This document shows, in pieces, positions 7,538 through 16,113 of a DNA stretch of 60,633 bases (the first letter of the stretch is position 1; each line of letters starts with the position of its first letter). The notes beneath the pieces were generated by a model. That model made no database searches, was not told the origin of the DNA, and worked only from the letters and a program-made list of their open reading frames with translations. Location: contig JAIBAQ010000016.1 of assembly GCA_019695095.1 (NCBI GenBank), forward strand, positions 1 to 60,633, read 5' to 3'. The translations under genes were made by a program, and so were the position numbers. The stretch comes from Candidatus Hydrogenedentota bacterium (GTDB lineage: Bacteria > Hydrogenedentota > Hydrogenedentia > Hydrogenedentales > SLHB01).

Positions 7538-10381
7538 ATGGACAGCGAAGCACTGATACTGACGAAAGCGGTAGAAGGGTTCGCAGCCGCGCGGCGCCGG
7601 CAAGTGCTTAGGCTGGCGCTGGTTCGAGGAGTGTGGGCGGCCGGCGTGGCCATGCTTGCGCTGGTCTACGCGGATCTGCTCTTGCAGCTTTTGCCCGAAG
7701 CGCGGCTTTTCATGACTGCCACCGCCGGCGCCACGATCCTTGCTGTCGTATTCGCCGCGTACCGTTGGGCAACGCGCACGCCATCCGAGCAGCGCATGAT
7801 CGCGCGAATCCTCGAAGTGCGCGACGACTCGCTTCAGAACGATCTGATCAATGCCATCGACTTCGAAGACGCCTTGAAGAAGGGCGTGACGCCAGACATT
7901 TCCAGCGATCTCATGCGCAAGGAAATCGACGTCGCGGCGCAGAAGCTCGGCTCCGTGACCGATCCGGCGGAAGCCTTGAAGCCGCCCGAATTAACGCGCG
8001 ACTATTGGCGGCTCGCGAGCGTTCTTGTATTATGCCTGGCCTTAACCGCTTTCTTCCCGCGAGTCTTTGGCGCGATCATTCCGCGCTACCTCGACCCCTA
8101 CGGCGACCATCCGCCCTATTGCGCAACAAACTTCGTAGTCGAACCCGCGGGCGGAACCATCGACTACGGCGAGGATTACACCGTACGCGTGACGACCTCG
8201 GGGCGCGACGTGGATAACGTCGATCTCGCCGTGGAAGACATGCAAGGGAATCTTATCTCGCGGCAGCCGATGCTCGACGGCGGCGAAGAAGGATTTACGA
8301 AGACCTTCGAGAACGTTCGCGACGACGTGCGTTACTACGCGGCGATCGAGCGAGGGCGAAGCAAGCGGTATGCCCTCACGCTCACCAAAAACCCGCGCTT
8401 CGATTCCGTCGTCGTATCGTACGAGTTTCCGCCGTACACGCATATTCAGCCGAAGACGCGCCTGCTCGGAACGCCCGCCGAAGTGAAGGCCTATGCAGGA
8501 ACCAAGGTGACGCTGTCCGTGACGTCGAACAGGCCGTTGAAGGGCGGACCGTTGAACGTGTACGGCGAGGCATCGGAAATGACGCCGACTACGGACCCTA
8601 ACACGGTGAGCGGCGCGTTCATGCTGAGCAAGGCCGGCGATTTCTCGGCCAAGCTGATCGACGTGGACGGACTCGAGAGTCGCGCCACGTACACCGGTGC
8701 GATAGCTGTTGTTCCCGACGAGAAACCGGAGATCGCCGTCGTATCGCCGGGGCACCATAGTTTCGCAACGCCGTCCGCAAAAGTTCCGTTGATCATTGAA
8801 GCGAAAGACGACCTCGGTATCGCGAAGGTTACGCTGTACCGCAACCTCAACGATATGCCGGATTCCTCCAAGATTCTGTTCACAAGCGATGGCGGTGAAG
8901 TTTTCGCCAATCCCATCGAGGTGTTGGACCTCGCTGATTTAGGCGTGCGCCCCGGCGACATCATCGATTACTACGTCACCGCAACGGATACGTTGCCGGA
9001 CTCGCCTCAAACGGCGGCTTCTCCTTCCTATCGGCTCGCGATTATCTCGGACGATGACTACAAGGAGTTCATGCAATCGCAGACGACGGCGCAGGAACTC
9101 AAAGATAAGTACGACGCGCTGTTGAATGAGTTGGACGAAATCAAAAGCGCTCAGCAGGCCCTCGCCGAAAAGACAAAGGCATTGGAGGAGAAACTGGCGC
9201 GGGAAGGTTCCTTGTCTGCCGACGAGCAAAAGGAATTGCAGGAGGCGCAGGCCGAACAGGCCAAGTTGAAAGAGCGCGCCGACGCCCTCGCTCAGAAGAT
9301 GAAGGACGAAGCCGCTGCGCCTCCCATATTCGACATCGAGAAGGACTACAAGAAAGCTCTCGCGGATATGGCGGAGCGTGTCGCGCGCGCCGGCGAGATG
9401 ATGCAATCGAGTCAGGAGAACATGCAGAAGGCGGAAGCCGCGCAGGATGCGGCGCAACGGGCGGGCGCGTTGCAGCAGTCGCAAGGAAATCAGCAAGAGG
9501 CGCTGAAGGAATTGGGAGAGACCTCTCAGGAATATCGCGACCAGATACAAAAGGCGAACGAAGAATTGGCGAAGGTTTACGACCTGATGGCCGACGTGGA
9601 GGTGTTCAAGCAGTTGTTTGCCGCACAACAGGATGTGGAACGGCAAGCGCGTTCGTTGAAGAGCATAACCACGCCCACCTTGGATGAGCAGATTAGACTC
9701 AAGGAACTCGCGGACCTTCAGGACCAGATACGGCAAGGATTGGAGCAGCTCTCCAAGGATCTTCGGACGCACGCGGCGAATGTCGAGAAGGACTACCCAA
9801 AGGTCGCGCAGGATGCGCGAGATATCGCAGACGAGATGGAGCAGCGGAAAATCGCCGGTCTGATGAAGGATGCGATGGACCGCATGACCGCGGGTGATGC
9901 GCCGCAGGGACACGGCAACGCGCAACGAGCCGTGGAAGAGATGAAGGCGATGGTGAAGTTCGCTCAAATGGGACAAGGAGCAGGCTCGGCCTGCGAATTC
10001 CGGTTGCGCATTATGATGGGAATGAATCCCGGCGGGACGATGGGGCAGTTGGGCAAGAGTCTCGGTTCGATGATGGGGCAAGGCCTCGGCATGGGGGCGG
10101 GCGGTCAAGGCGGCATGTCGGCCAGTTCGGCGCAGTTCAATGTCTACGGCTCCGAATCGCCCAACGGCAAGCCCGATAAAGAAAATCCCGCGGGTTCGCG
10201 CCGTATGCACGATGCGCAGGCGGACCCGGTGGCGCCCGAATCGCTTGCGGGCAGCATCGAAGAAGCACCCATTCCCAAGAGTTACGAACTCGATTCCGAA
10301 TCGGGCGGCGCGGAACGCTTCATGGATTCGTATCGCTCGCTTATCGAAGCGTACTTCCGGCGCGCCGCCGAGGAGAAATGA
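7538..10381 (+). CDS. Large membrane protein with extracytoplasmic and coiled-coil regions (DUF4175-like)
   Basis: Protein of 947 residues. Two membrane spans lie near 30-50 and 55-75 and a third near 152-175. A long extracytoplasmic part follows, with several beta-rich segments (for example PDEKPEIAVVSPGHHSF). About residues 500-760 form an Ala/Gln/Glu/Lys-rich coiled coil. A Gly/Met-rich tail (MGQGLGMGAGGQGG) precedes an acidic C-terminus. This layout resembles DUF4175-type proteins found with MoxR/VWA clusters; the family name is from memory. GAGG lies six bases before the ATG. A 58-base spacer with a GC hairpin (7510-7525) separates it from the previous gene. Confidence 0.75.
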   Translation: MDSEALILTKAVEGFAAARRRQVLRLALVRGVWAAGVAMLALVYADLLLQLLPEARLFMTATAGATILAVVFAAYRWATRTPSEQRMIARILEVRDDSLQNDLINAIDFEDALKKGVTPDISSDLMRKEIDVAAQKLGSVTDPAEALKPPELTRDYWRLASVLVLCLALTAFFPRVFGAIIPRYLDPYGDHPPYCATNFVVEPAGGTIDYGEDYTVRVTTSGRDVDNVDLAVEDMQGNLISRQPMLDGGEEGFTKTFENVRDDVRYYAAIERGRSKRYALTLTKNPRFDSVVVSYEFPPYTHIQPKTRLLGTPAEVKAYAGTKVTLSVTSNRPLKGGPLNVYGEASEMTPTTDPNTVSGAFMLSKAGDFSAKLIDVDGLESRATYTGAIAVVPDEKPEIAVVSPGHHSFATPSAKVPLIIEAKDDLGIAKVTLYRNLNDMPDSSKILFTSDGGEVFANPIEVLDLADLGVRPGDIIDYYVTATDTLPDSPQTAASPSYRLAIISDDDYKEFMQSQTTAQELKDKYDALLNELDEIKSAQQALAEKTKALEEKLAREGSLSADEQKELQEAQAEQAKLKERADALAQKMKDEAAAPPIFDIEKDYKKALADMAERVARAGEMMQSSQENMQKAEAAQDAAQRAGALQQSQGNQQEALKELGETSQEYRDQIQKANEELAKVYDLMADVEVFKQLFAAQQDVERQARSLKSITTPTLDEQIRLKELADLQDQIRQGLEQLSKDLRTHAANVEKDYPKVAQDARDIADEMEQRKIAGLMKDAMDRMTAGDAPQGHGNAQRAVEEMKAMVKFAQMGQGAGSACEFRLRIMMGMNPGGTMGQLGKSLGSMMGQGLGMGAGGQGGMSASSAQFNVYGSESPNGKPDKENPAGSRRMHDAQADPVAPESLAGSIEEAPIPKSYELDSESGGAERFMDSYRSLIEAYFRRAAEEK

Positions 10382-10382
10382 C

Positions 10383-11096
10383 ATGCGAACAGCGAACAGG
10401 ATATGGCAAAGCGCGGTTTGGGCTTTCTGCGTAGGGGCCTTGTTGATGGGAGTGGCCGGGGATCCTCCCCCGAATCCCGTACCCCAAGATAATGCCGTGC
10501 TTTCCCCTGGGAAAGAAGACTTGGTGCGCTGCGCCAATCTCGTGTATGCGGGCTCGAAGAGTTCAGTGTGCTTCAGTGACAAGTTCATGACCGAGGTTAA
10601 GCGGAACACCTTTGTTGAGGTGGACAGTTCGTTTACCCCGGTACGCCTGGCGAAGGAAGACCTGTTCGATTTCCCGTTCGCGATCATGACCGGCGAGGGA
10701 ACCTTCTCGTTACTGGAACAAGAACGCCAGAACTTGCAGGCCTACTTGAAGCGAGGCGGATTTCTGCTGGCTTCGGCGGGTTGTTCGTCGCGTGAATGGG
10801 ACCAATCGTTCCGGCGCGAGTTCAAGAAGATTTTTCCGGAGTGCAAGCTTCAGACGATTCCGATCACCCATCCCATTTACCAGACGGTGTATGCGATCAA
10901 GCGAGTTAACCTGAAAAACGGAGGCACAACGCTGCTGGAAGGTCTGGAGCTGGACGGGCGGATCGTCCTCGTCTATTCGTCGGAAGGTTTGAACGATACC
11001 GGGAGTGTATCCGGTTGTTGTTGCTGCGGCGGCAATGAGGTCAAGAACTCCAAGGACGTGAACACGAATATTTTTACGTACGCATTGACGCATTGA
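10383..11096 (+). CDS. DUF4159 domain secreted protein
   Basis: Protein of 237 residues starting at an ATG one base after the preceding stop, with GGAG just upstream. Longer versions of this frame run into the preceding gene and are not credible. The N-terminus is a signal peptide (VWAFCVGALLMGVAG). The body has the DUF4159 pattern: a LVYAGSKSS-like start, then FPFAIMTGEGTFSLLEQE, LKRGGFLLASAGCSSREWDQSFRRE and FPECKLQTIPITHPIY. This is the GATase-like fold that occurs at the end of MoxR/VWA operons. A CCCC run near residue 220 (SGCCCCGG) is unusual and could bind metal. Confidence 0.8.
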   Translation: MRTANRIWQSAVWAFCVGALLMGVAGDPPPNPVPQDNAVLSPGKEDLVRCANLVYAGSKSSVCFSDKFMTEVKRNTFVEVDSSFTPVRLAKEDLFDFPFAIMTGEGTFSLLEQERQNLQAYLKRGGFLLASAGCSSREWDQSFRREFKKIFPECKLQTIPITHPIYQTVYAIKRVNLKNGGTTLLEGLELDGRIVLVYSSEGLNDTGSVSGCCCCGGNEVKNSKDVNTNIFTYALTH

Positions 11097-11121
11097 GCTG
11101 GCGCCGCAGGGAGACGTTTGC

Positions 11122-12108
11122 ATGAAGAAATGGGTTGTACTCATAGCGCTCACGCTGTCCATCGCGGGCGGCGCCGCCTACCTTGGGCTGGGTGGCGTCT
11201 TCGGGCGCGCGCGGACCCCCGTTGCGCCTCCCGTGGCGTTGACGCTCTTCTACACGTGCGACACGCGAGGTCATATCAATCCGTGCAATTGCGAGGCGGG
11301 AGTTGCCGGTGGACTTGCCCGGCGCGCCACCTTCGTCAATCAGCGCCGCACACCGCTTTCGCTGTTGGTCGATGCCGGGGACGTGACCTCCGGTCCACGC
11401 GAGTGGGAGTTGCTGGAACTGGACTACCTGCTCAAGGGTTATGGAATTCTCAAGTACGACGCAGTAAATGTGGGCGCGCGGGAGGCGTCCATTGCGCTGA
11501 CCGAACTCAAGAAGATCGCGGCCACGTATCCGTTCTTGGTTTCCGCGAATATCCACGATGGTTCCGGTACGTTGGTGTTCCCGCCGTATCGAGTTGTCGA
11601 CCTGCCGGAAGGATTTCGCGTGGGTATCCTTGGCGCGCTGGACGAAAAGACGCCAGCCGACGAACTGGGCGCGGGTGTACGTGTTCTTCCGATGCGAGAC
11701 GCTATCACGCGATACCTGCCGAAGCTGCGGAAGCAAGTCGATTTCGTCGTACTGCTCGCGTTCACGGATGAACAGACCTTGCGCGCGTTGGCCGAGGAGT
11801 TCTTCGAAATCGATGTGATTGTCGGCGGAAAAGTGGAGCAACCCTCGGGGACGCCGCTTGAAGTGAACCGATCCACCATTGCGTACATCACCGACAAAGG
11901 CAAATCGGTGGGCGAACTGGAATTGAGCTTTGTGGGCGGGCAAAAGGTCGTGACCAAGAACGAAGTCACGATGCTGATGGAAGACGTGAAAGACGATCCC
12001 GCCATTGCCGATCTTATTAAAGAGCTTACGAACGAACAGGTGAAGCGCAACTATCCAACGGAGAAGGACGATGAAGAGGGCCTCTCGACCATTGCGCCCG
12101 CTGCGTAG
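11122..12108 (+). CDS. Membrane-anchored metallophosphatase/5'-nucleotidase-like protein
   Basis: Protein of 328 residues with an N-terminal signal or anchor (VVLIALTLSIAGGAAYLGL). The following segment YTCDTRGHINPCNCEAG, then GGLARRATFV and LLVDAGD, matches the first metal-binding half of UshA-like calcineurin-fold phosphatases. In a sub-branch the usual Asn-Asp-x-His is replaced by a Cys-rich ...GHxxPCxC. The C-terminal nucleotide-binding domain of true 5'-nucleotidases is absent. GGGAG lies eight bases before the ATG. The substrate is unknown. The Cys cluster and the adjacent thioredoxin-like gene suggest a redox or metal-dependent periplasmic role (inference). Confidence 0.65.
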   Translation: MKKWVVLIALTLSIAGGAAYLGLGGVFGRARTPVAPPVALTLFYTCDTRGHINPCNCEAGVAGGLARRATFVNQRRTPLSLLVDAGDVTSGPREWELLELDYLLKGYGILKYDAVNVGAREASIALTELKKIAATYPFLVSANIHDGSGTLVFPPYRVVDLPEGFRVGILGALDEKTPADELGAGVRVLPMRDAITRYLPKLRKQVDFVVLLAFTDEQTLRALAEEFFEIDVIVGGKVEQPSGTPLEVNRSTIAYITDKGKSVGELELSFVGGQKVVTKNEVTMLMEDVKDDPAIADLIKELTNEQVKRNYPTEKDDEEGLSTIAPAA

Positions 12109-12904
12109 TTTTCTGCGCGTGCTTCCGGCACTGGCGTTGCTTTGGACCTCTGCGGGCGATGCGGCGGCGGCCGAGGCCGCGATTACGTGGCAACCGACCT
12201 ACGAGAAGGCAGTTGAGGAGTCGTTTGTGCAACAGAAGCCGCTGCTGCTGGATTTCACGGCGGAGTGGTGCGGCTGGTGCAAGAAGATGGATGAGGAAGT
12301 GTACGCGACGCCCGAGGTATCGGGGATTCTAAAAGACTTCGTCTGTGTGAAGGTGGATATCGAACAGAATCCCGCCGTTGCGCTGGCCTATGAAGTGCAA
12401 TCCATACCGCGCACGATCATCCTTAGCGCGGATAAACGGATCATATCGGACCAGATGGGGTTCTATACGGCCGATGTATTCGCGGAATTCCTGAAAGAGG
12501 CAAAAGACTGGAAGCCGGGTTTAGAACTGCCTCCATCGGCGCCTGAGATTGCCGCAGCGCGCATTGAAGAAACCGTACCCGACACGGTAGACACCCCTGA
12601 TGCAGCCGCGAAGCTTCTGAGACTGCTGGCGAGTCAGGACGTGGATCTGCGCGCAAAAGCAGAGGCGGCAGTTGTGAAGGCGCTTCCGCAGATGCTGCCA
12701 ACTTTGGTGAAGGCATTGTCCAGCGAAGTCCTGGCGGAACGCATCGCCGCGCTTGAGGCGCTGCGCAAGAATGGCACGGACGTAGCTCCCTTCGATCCGT
12801 GGGCGTCGCGTCCGGAGCGCGACGAAGCCGTGAAGCCATGGCTTGCGTGGCTGGCGCAACAGCCCGCGGTCACTTTGGAAACACCGCAGACACAGACTCC
12901 GTGA
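12071..12904 (+). CDS. Exported thioredoxin-like protein with C-terminal helical-repeat region
   Basis: Protein of 277 residues with an Arg-rich signal peptide (MKRASRPLRPLRSFLRVLPA), which supports this start even though it overlaps the previous gene by 38 bases. A thioredoxin fold follows with active site EWCGWCKKMD near 70-79 and cis-Pro loop SIPRTI near 115. This is DsbD-gamma/thioredoxin-7-like. The rest (about 170-277) is helical with Ala/Leu-rich stretches reminiscent of HEAT-type repeats. Last gene of the nrfA-moxR operon. It could supply reductant for cytochrome c thiols or the Cys-rich neighbour (inference). Confidence 0.8.
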   Translation: MKRASRPLRPLRSFLRVLPALALLWTSAGDAAAAEAAITWQPTYEKAVEESFVQQKPLLLDFTAEWCGWCKKMDEEVYATPEVSGILKDFVCVKVDIEQNPAVALAYEVQSIPRTIILSADKRIISDQMGFYTADVFAEFLKEAKDWKPGLELPPSAPEIAAARIEETVPDTVDTPDAAAKLLRLLASQDVDLRAKAEAAVVKALPQMLPTLVKALSSEVLAERIAALEALRKNGTDVAPFDPWASRPERDEAVKPWLAWLAQQPAVTLETPQTQTP

Positions 12905-12913
12905 AAAGGACAA

Positions 12914-12943
12914 CGCCGGTAGTCCATTCATTGACTACCGGCG
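12914..12943. terminator. Terminator-like hairpin between convergent operons
   Basis: A perfect 11-bp inverted repeat (arms 12914-12924 and 12933-12943) with an 8-base loop sits between the thioredoxin-like gene (+) and hcp (-). There is no clear T-tract on either side, so it may be a transcript-end stabilising structure rather than a classic rho-independent terminator. Confidence 0.5.
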
Positions 12944-13016
12944 CTGCCGCTACGAAATCGCCCAGGCCTTCACATTACCGCACTCTTGCGGCCAAAAGAC
13001 GATCAACTCATTGAAA

Positions 13017-14318
13017 TCATGCGCACGCCAACTGCGCGTCCTTACGCCCGTCCGTGCCGATGGCCTTCAGGTCAAAGGTCTGCTGGAGGATCTTCAACAC
13101 GTTCGGCGACACGAAGGCCGGAAGCGCGGGCCCGAGCGCGATGCCCTTCACACCGAGGTGCAGCAGGGTAAGCAGCACGGCGACGGCCTTCTGTTCGAAC
13201 CACGAAATCACCAGAGTCAGCGGCAGATCGTTGACACCGCACTGGAAGGCATTCGCCAGCGCCAAGGCGACCTGCACCGCGCCGTACGCGTCGTTGCATT
13301 GACCCATGTCGAGCAACCGAGGAAGACCCGCAACGGTGCCGTAGTCATGTTCGCGAATGCGGAACTTGCCGCAACCGAGGGTGAGGATGATGGACTCCTG
13401 CGGCAAGCCTTCCGCGTACTGGGCGAAGTAGTTGCGGCCAGGTTCCGCGCCATCGCATCCGCCGATAACGAAGAAGTGTTTGATCTGGCCCGATTTGACG
13501 GCTTCGACGACCTTGTCGGCGAGGCTCAGGATGACGCTGTAGTGGAAGCCGATGGTGGCTTTCTTGGTTGCGGTGGGCTTCAGCGAACCGATTTCCTGCG
13601 CCCGCTTGATCACGGCGGAGAAATCGTTGTCCTTGATGCGCTTCGCGCCCGGAACGGCGGTCACACGCGTGGTGAAGAACTTGTCGAGGTACGTGTTCAC
13701 CGGACTCGGAATCAACACGCAATTCGTCGTGGCCAGGATCGGTCCACCGAACGCCTCGAACTCCATGCGCTGCTTCTGCCACGCGCCGCCGAAATGGCCA
13801 ACGAGATGCGGATAGGCGCGGAGCTTAGGATACGAATGTGCTGGCAGCATCTCGCCGTGCGTATAGACTTTGACGCCGGTTCCGGCCGTCTGATCGAGAA
13901 GGTCTTTAAGGTCGACCATGTCGTGACCGGTCACCAGGATCCCCGGGCCGTCCTGGATGCCTTCAGTCACTTCCACGGGCGTTGGCACGCCGAACTTCTC
14001 AATGTGCCCGTCATTAAGCATCTGCATGGTTTTGAGATTCATGCGACCGCATTCAAGCACGAGTTCGAGCAGACTTTCGATGTCGAAATTTACGTTTGTC
14101 ACCGTTGCGAAGAGAGCTTCTTCGACGAAGGCGTCAATCTCGGAATCGACCTTGCCAAGACGGCGCGCATGATGCTTGTACGCGCACATGCCCTTCAAAC
14201 CGTAAAGCAAAATCTTCTGCAGAGACTCCATATCCGGGTTCTTGCCGCAAAGCCCCGATTCCGTACAGGCAACTCCGTTTTCCGTTTGTTCACATTGGTC
14301 GCAGTGCATGAGGCTCAT
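13017..14318 (-). CDS. hcp: Hybrid-cluster protein / hydroxylamine reductase, short class
   Basis: Cytoplasmic iron-sulfur-oxygen enzyme of 433 residues. The N-terminal cluster motif has Cys at 6, 9, 18 and 24 (CDQCEQ...CTESGLCGK). All hybrid-cluster ligands can be placed: His132, Glu156, Cys200, Cys288 (GGCDGAE, the persulfide position), Cys316, Cys341, Glu375 and Lys377 (WFEQK). The family is usually about 550 residues. This one lacks roughly 110 residues after the N-terminal motif, as in the class III proteins of hyperthermophiles. Hcp reduces hydroxylamine in vitro and acts as an NO reductase in E. coli. It lies downstream of an Rrf2 regulator on the same strand with a 99-base gap, and next to the HAO-like operon, which fits nitrosative-stress defence. 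No hcr reductase gene is adjacent. Confidence 0.95.
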   Translation of the reverse strand: MSLMHCDQCEQTENGVACTESGLCGKNPDMESLQKILLYGLKGMCAYKHHARRLGKVDSEIDAFVEEALFATVTNVNFDIESLLELVLECGRMNLKTMQMLNDGHIEKFGVPTPVEVTEGIQDGPGILVTGHDMVDLKDLLDQTAGTGVKVYTHGEMLPAHSYPKLRAYPHLVGHFGGAWQKQRMEFEAFGGPILATTNCVLIPSPVNTYLDKFFTTRVTAVPGAKRIKDNDFSAVIKRAQEIGSLKPTATKKATIGFHYSVILSLADKVVEAVKSGQIKHFFVIGGCDGAEPGRNYFAQYAEGLPQESIILTLGCGKFRIREHDYGTVAGLPRLLDMGQCNDAYGAVQVALALANAFQCGVNDLPLTLVISWFEQKAVAVLLTLLHLGVKGIALGPALPAFVSPNVLKILQQTFDLKAIGTDGRKDAQLACA

Positions 14319-14417
14319 ACGTAGTCTTCCTTTCGACGGAGTGTTCCCGAATCCGTAGCGGGCGTTCGAAACCTGCCCGCAGGGATCTCAGGCTGTTTTT
14401 GCTTATCCGCGCGCCAC

Positions 14418-14909
14418 TCATGGCTTCACGGGTTCCTTTTTTTTGTGCTGGACTGGCGCGCCCGAATCGATGCACGACATCTTGCAGCGCACCAGTCCAC
14501 GCAGGGGGGGAGATGGAAGCGTTTTTTTCTCGATATCTTCAACGGTCCATCGGCCCAACGTGCCGATGATCGCTTGGTGCAATTCCAGCATGGCCGCGTG
14601 AAACGCGCATACGACCTTGGAGCTCGCGCCGTCTTGGCAGTAATCGCCGAGAATTCGGCCTTGGCACGCTTCCACAACCTCCAGCAACGTGATCTGGCTG
14701 GTCGGACGGCTGAGGCTCACTCCCCCGTGCACACCCCGGTGCGCCAGGAGGAGATTCGCCTTCACGAGGAGCCCCGTGACCTTGGCCATATATGTGGGCG
14801 ATGCCTTGAGATGAGCAGCCAATTCGCGAGGGGATACCGGTGTGATATCGTTCCGCCTGCTCAGGATGATGAGGGTCTGTACGGCGATCTCAGAAGTCTT
14901 CGTCAACAT
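14418..14909 (-). CDS. Rrf2-family transcriptional regulator (NsrR/IscR-like)
   Basis: Regulator of 163 residues with an N-terminal winged helix (TSEIAVQTLIILSRR ... SPTYMAKVTGLLVKANLL), the RGVHGG wing, and three cysteines at 82, 91 and 101 where Rrf2 proteins bind an Fe-S cluster. Cysteine spacing (8 and 9 residues between) is wider than in NsrR or IscR, so the sensing specificity cannot be named. The gene is upstream of hcp on the same strand and divergent from the cytochrome/NrfCD/HAO operon. It is a good candidate regulator of both through an NO- or redox-sensitive cluster (inference). Confidence 0.88.
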   Translation of the reverse strand: MLTKTSEIAVQTLIILSRRNDITPVSPRELAAHLKASPTYMAKVTGLLVKANLLLAHRGVHGGVSLSRPTSQITLLEVVEACQGRILGDYCQDGASSKVVCAFHAAMLELHQAIIGTLGRWTVEDIEKKTLPSPPLRGLVRCKMSCIDSGAPVQHKKKEPVKP

Positions 14910-15417
14910 GGGGTGTCTCCAAAGTCTGACAAAGTGTATCCTATTTATACGAAAAATTCAAGCCCCTTCTTTTTTGGGGCCATTGAGCCTAAAAGACGAT
15001 CTCGCCGAAAGCCTTTGTGCCACGCGGCAATTCTATAATCTTGACCAGCTTTCCCCCGAAAAATCAGATTGAAAACGCATCTCAGCCCCCCGCGCGCATC
15101 GGGACTCTGCGGCCCTCGAAGAGCGGCTTGCTTAAGGCGTCGGCAGGAGAAATTGCAGCCCCCTGAGCAAGGGCGTTGACAAACTCTTCTATCTCTGATA
15201 ACCTATATCTGCTTTGTATGAAATTGCCGCGCGGTACAGTTCGCCACTCCGATGTGTTGAGCCGATCTCTTGAGAGATTGCTGATGCACTCGGACAAGAG
15301 GACGCTTCGGGAGTGACCGAAGTAATCTGGTGGGTCCTTCGAGGCGACGGGCTGAGGCGGGGCAAAAATCGGACCGCGGCGAGATTCCCGAAATACGGGA
15401 CCGCCAAGGGGGTAGAC
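14910..15417. other. Divergent intergenic region between Rrf2-hcp and the cytochrome/HAO operon
   Basis: About 500 bases without a supportable gene. It holds the Rrf2 promoter candidate and a GCCCC-N9-GGGGC hairpin (14962-14980). On the + strand there is a perfect TTGACA (15176-15181), whose best -10 at 17-bp spacing is only TAACCT (15199-15204). A small inverted repeat TCCCG-N5-CGGGA (15386-15400) lies just before the ribosome site of the next gene. The weak -10 would suit an activated promoter. Other open frames here look like chance. Confidence 0.5.
14933..14961 (-). promoter_or_regulatory. Putative promoter of the Rrf2-hcp unit with a palindromic spacer
   Basis: On the - strand, TTGAAT (14961-14956) and TACACT (14938-14933) are 17 bases apart, about 24 bases before the Rrf2 start codon. 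The spacer contains a short inverted repeat, GTAT-N7-ATAC, placed where a repressor would block RNA polymerase. It could be an Rrf2 autoregulatory operator. The match to sigma-70 is moderate. Confidence 0.4.
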
Positions 15418-16113
15418 ATGCTACTGTCCGAGTCCGGGTCCGGCGGGAGGAGGATCATAGAACCGGGGGGCCGTCGAGGCGTCAATACGCTCGCGGCGGC
15501 GGAAAACCCCTTCCGGCGCGTGATGCGCCGCGCGCTCCCGTTCGCGGCGATGAGCGCCGTCCTCCTCATTGCAACTTCCTGTGATTCGCCAACGCCGGGA
15601 GTCGAAGCCGCGAGTCTCTTCGAACGAAAGGTTGAAGGCAATCTGTTCGACACGACCCCCGTTCGCGGCGAACTTCGTCCATTGCGCCATCGGCGCAGCG
15701 GTTTCGAATACCGTTGCAGCGAGTGCCACACGTCCATTCAAAGCCCTCGCCATCAAAACGAATTCTTGGGCGAACACCGGAATATCGTGCTTGACCACGG
15801 GGCCAATCTCTATTGCGTGAACTGCCATCACCCGGTCAATCGAAACGCTTACGTCGATCACGACGGAAGCGAAATCTCATCGACTACACCCGCTCTCCTG
15901 TGCCGCAAATGCCACGGTCCCACCTATCGCGAGTGGGAACTCGGCATTCATGGACGCCAGAACGGCTACTGGGACAAAGAAAAGGGGGAAAGGACAAAGC
16001 TGCTCTGCATTCAGTGCCACGACCCCCACAGTCCGCGCTTCAAAGCCATGAAACCGGAACCGGCCCCCGCGCGGACTCGGTTCGACCGTAAGGGCGAGGA
16101 GTCTCACTCATGA
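15418..16113 (+). CDS. Tetraheme c-type cytochrome, probable lipoprotein
   Basis: Product of 231 residues from the ATG at 15418, which has AAGGGGG six to seven bases upstream. A second possible start at 15523 gives a more classical lipoprotein signal (MRRALPFAAMSAVLLIATSC), with a lipobox-like LIATSC before the mature Cys. Four CXXCH motifs follow (CSECH, CVNCH, CRKCH, CIQCH), with extra His residues for bis-His ligation. It is probably a periplasm-facing electron carrier linking the NrfCD-type quinol dehydrogenase to the octaheme enzyme. First gene of a five-gene operon. The next gene overlaps it by four bases. Confidence 0.85.
   Translation: MLLSESGSGGRRIIEPGGRRGVNTLAAAENPFRRVMRRALPFAAMSAVLLIATSCDSPTPGVEAASLFERKVEGNLFDTTPVRGELRPLRHRRSGFEYRCSECHTSIQSPRHQNEFLGEHRNIVLDHGANLYCVNCHHPVNRNAYVDHDGSEISSTTPALLCRKCHGPTYREWELGIHGRQNGYWDKEKGERTKLLCIQCHDPHSPRFKAMKPEPAPARTRFDRKGEESHS

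Noticed and set aside
12843-14324. 493-residue + strand frame opposite hcp
   Set aside because: It is the antisense of hcp, which has all family ligands; the + frame shows no family motif.
15034-15039. TATAAT as promoter of the cytochrome/HAO operon
   Set aside because: No -35 at 16-18 bases and it would leave a leader of more than 370 bases.
15313-15417. Longer N-terminus for the tetraheme cytochrome
   Set aside because: It starts at GTG without a ribosome site and adds no recognisable sequence; starts at 15418 or 15523 fit better.
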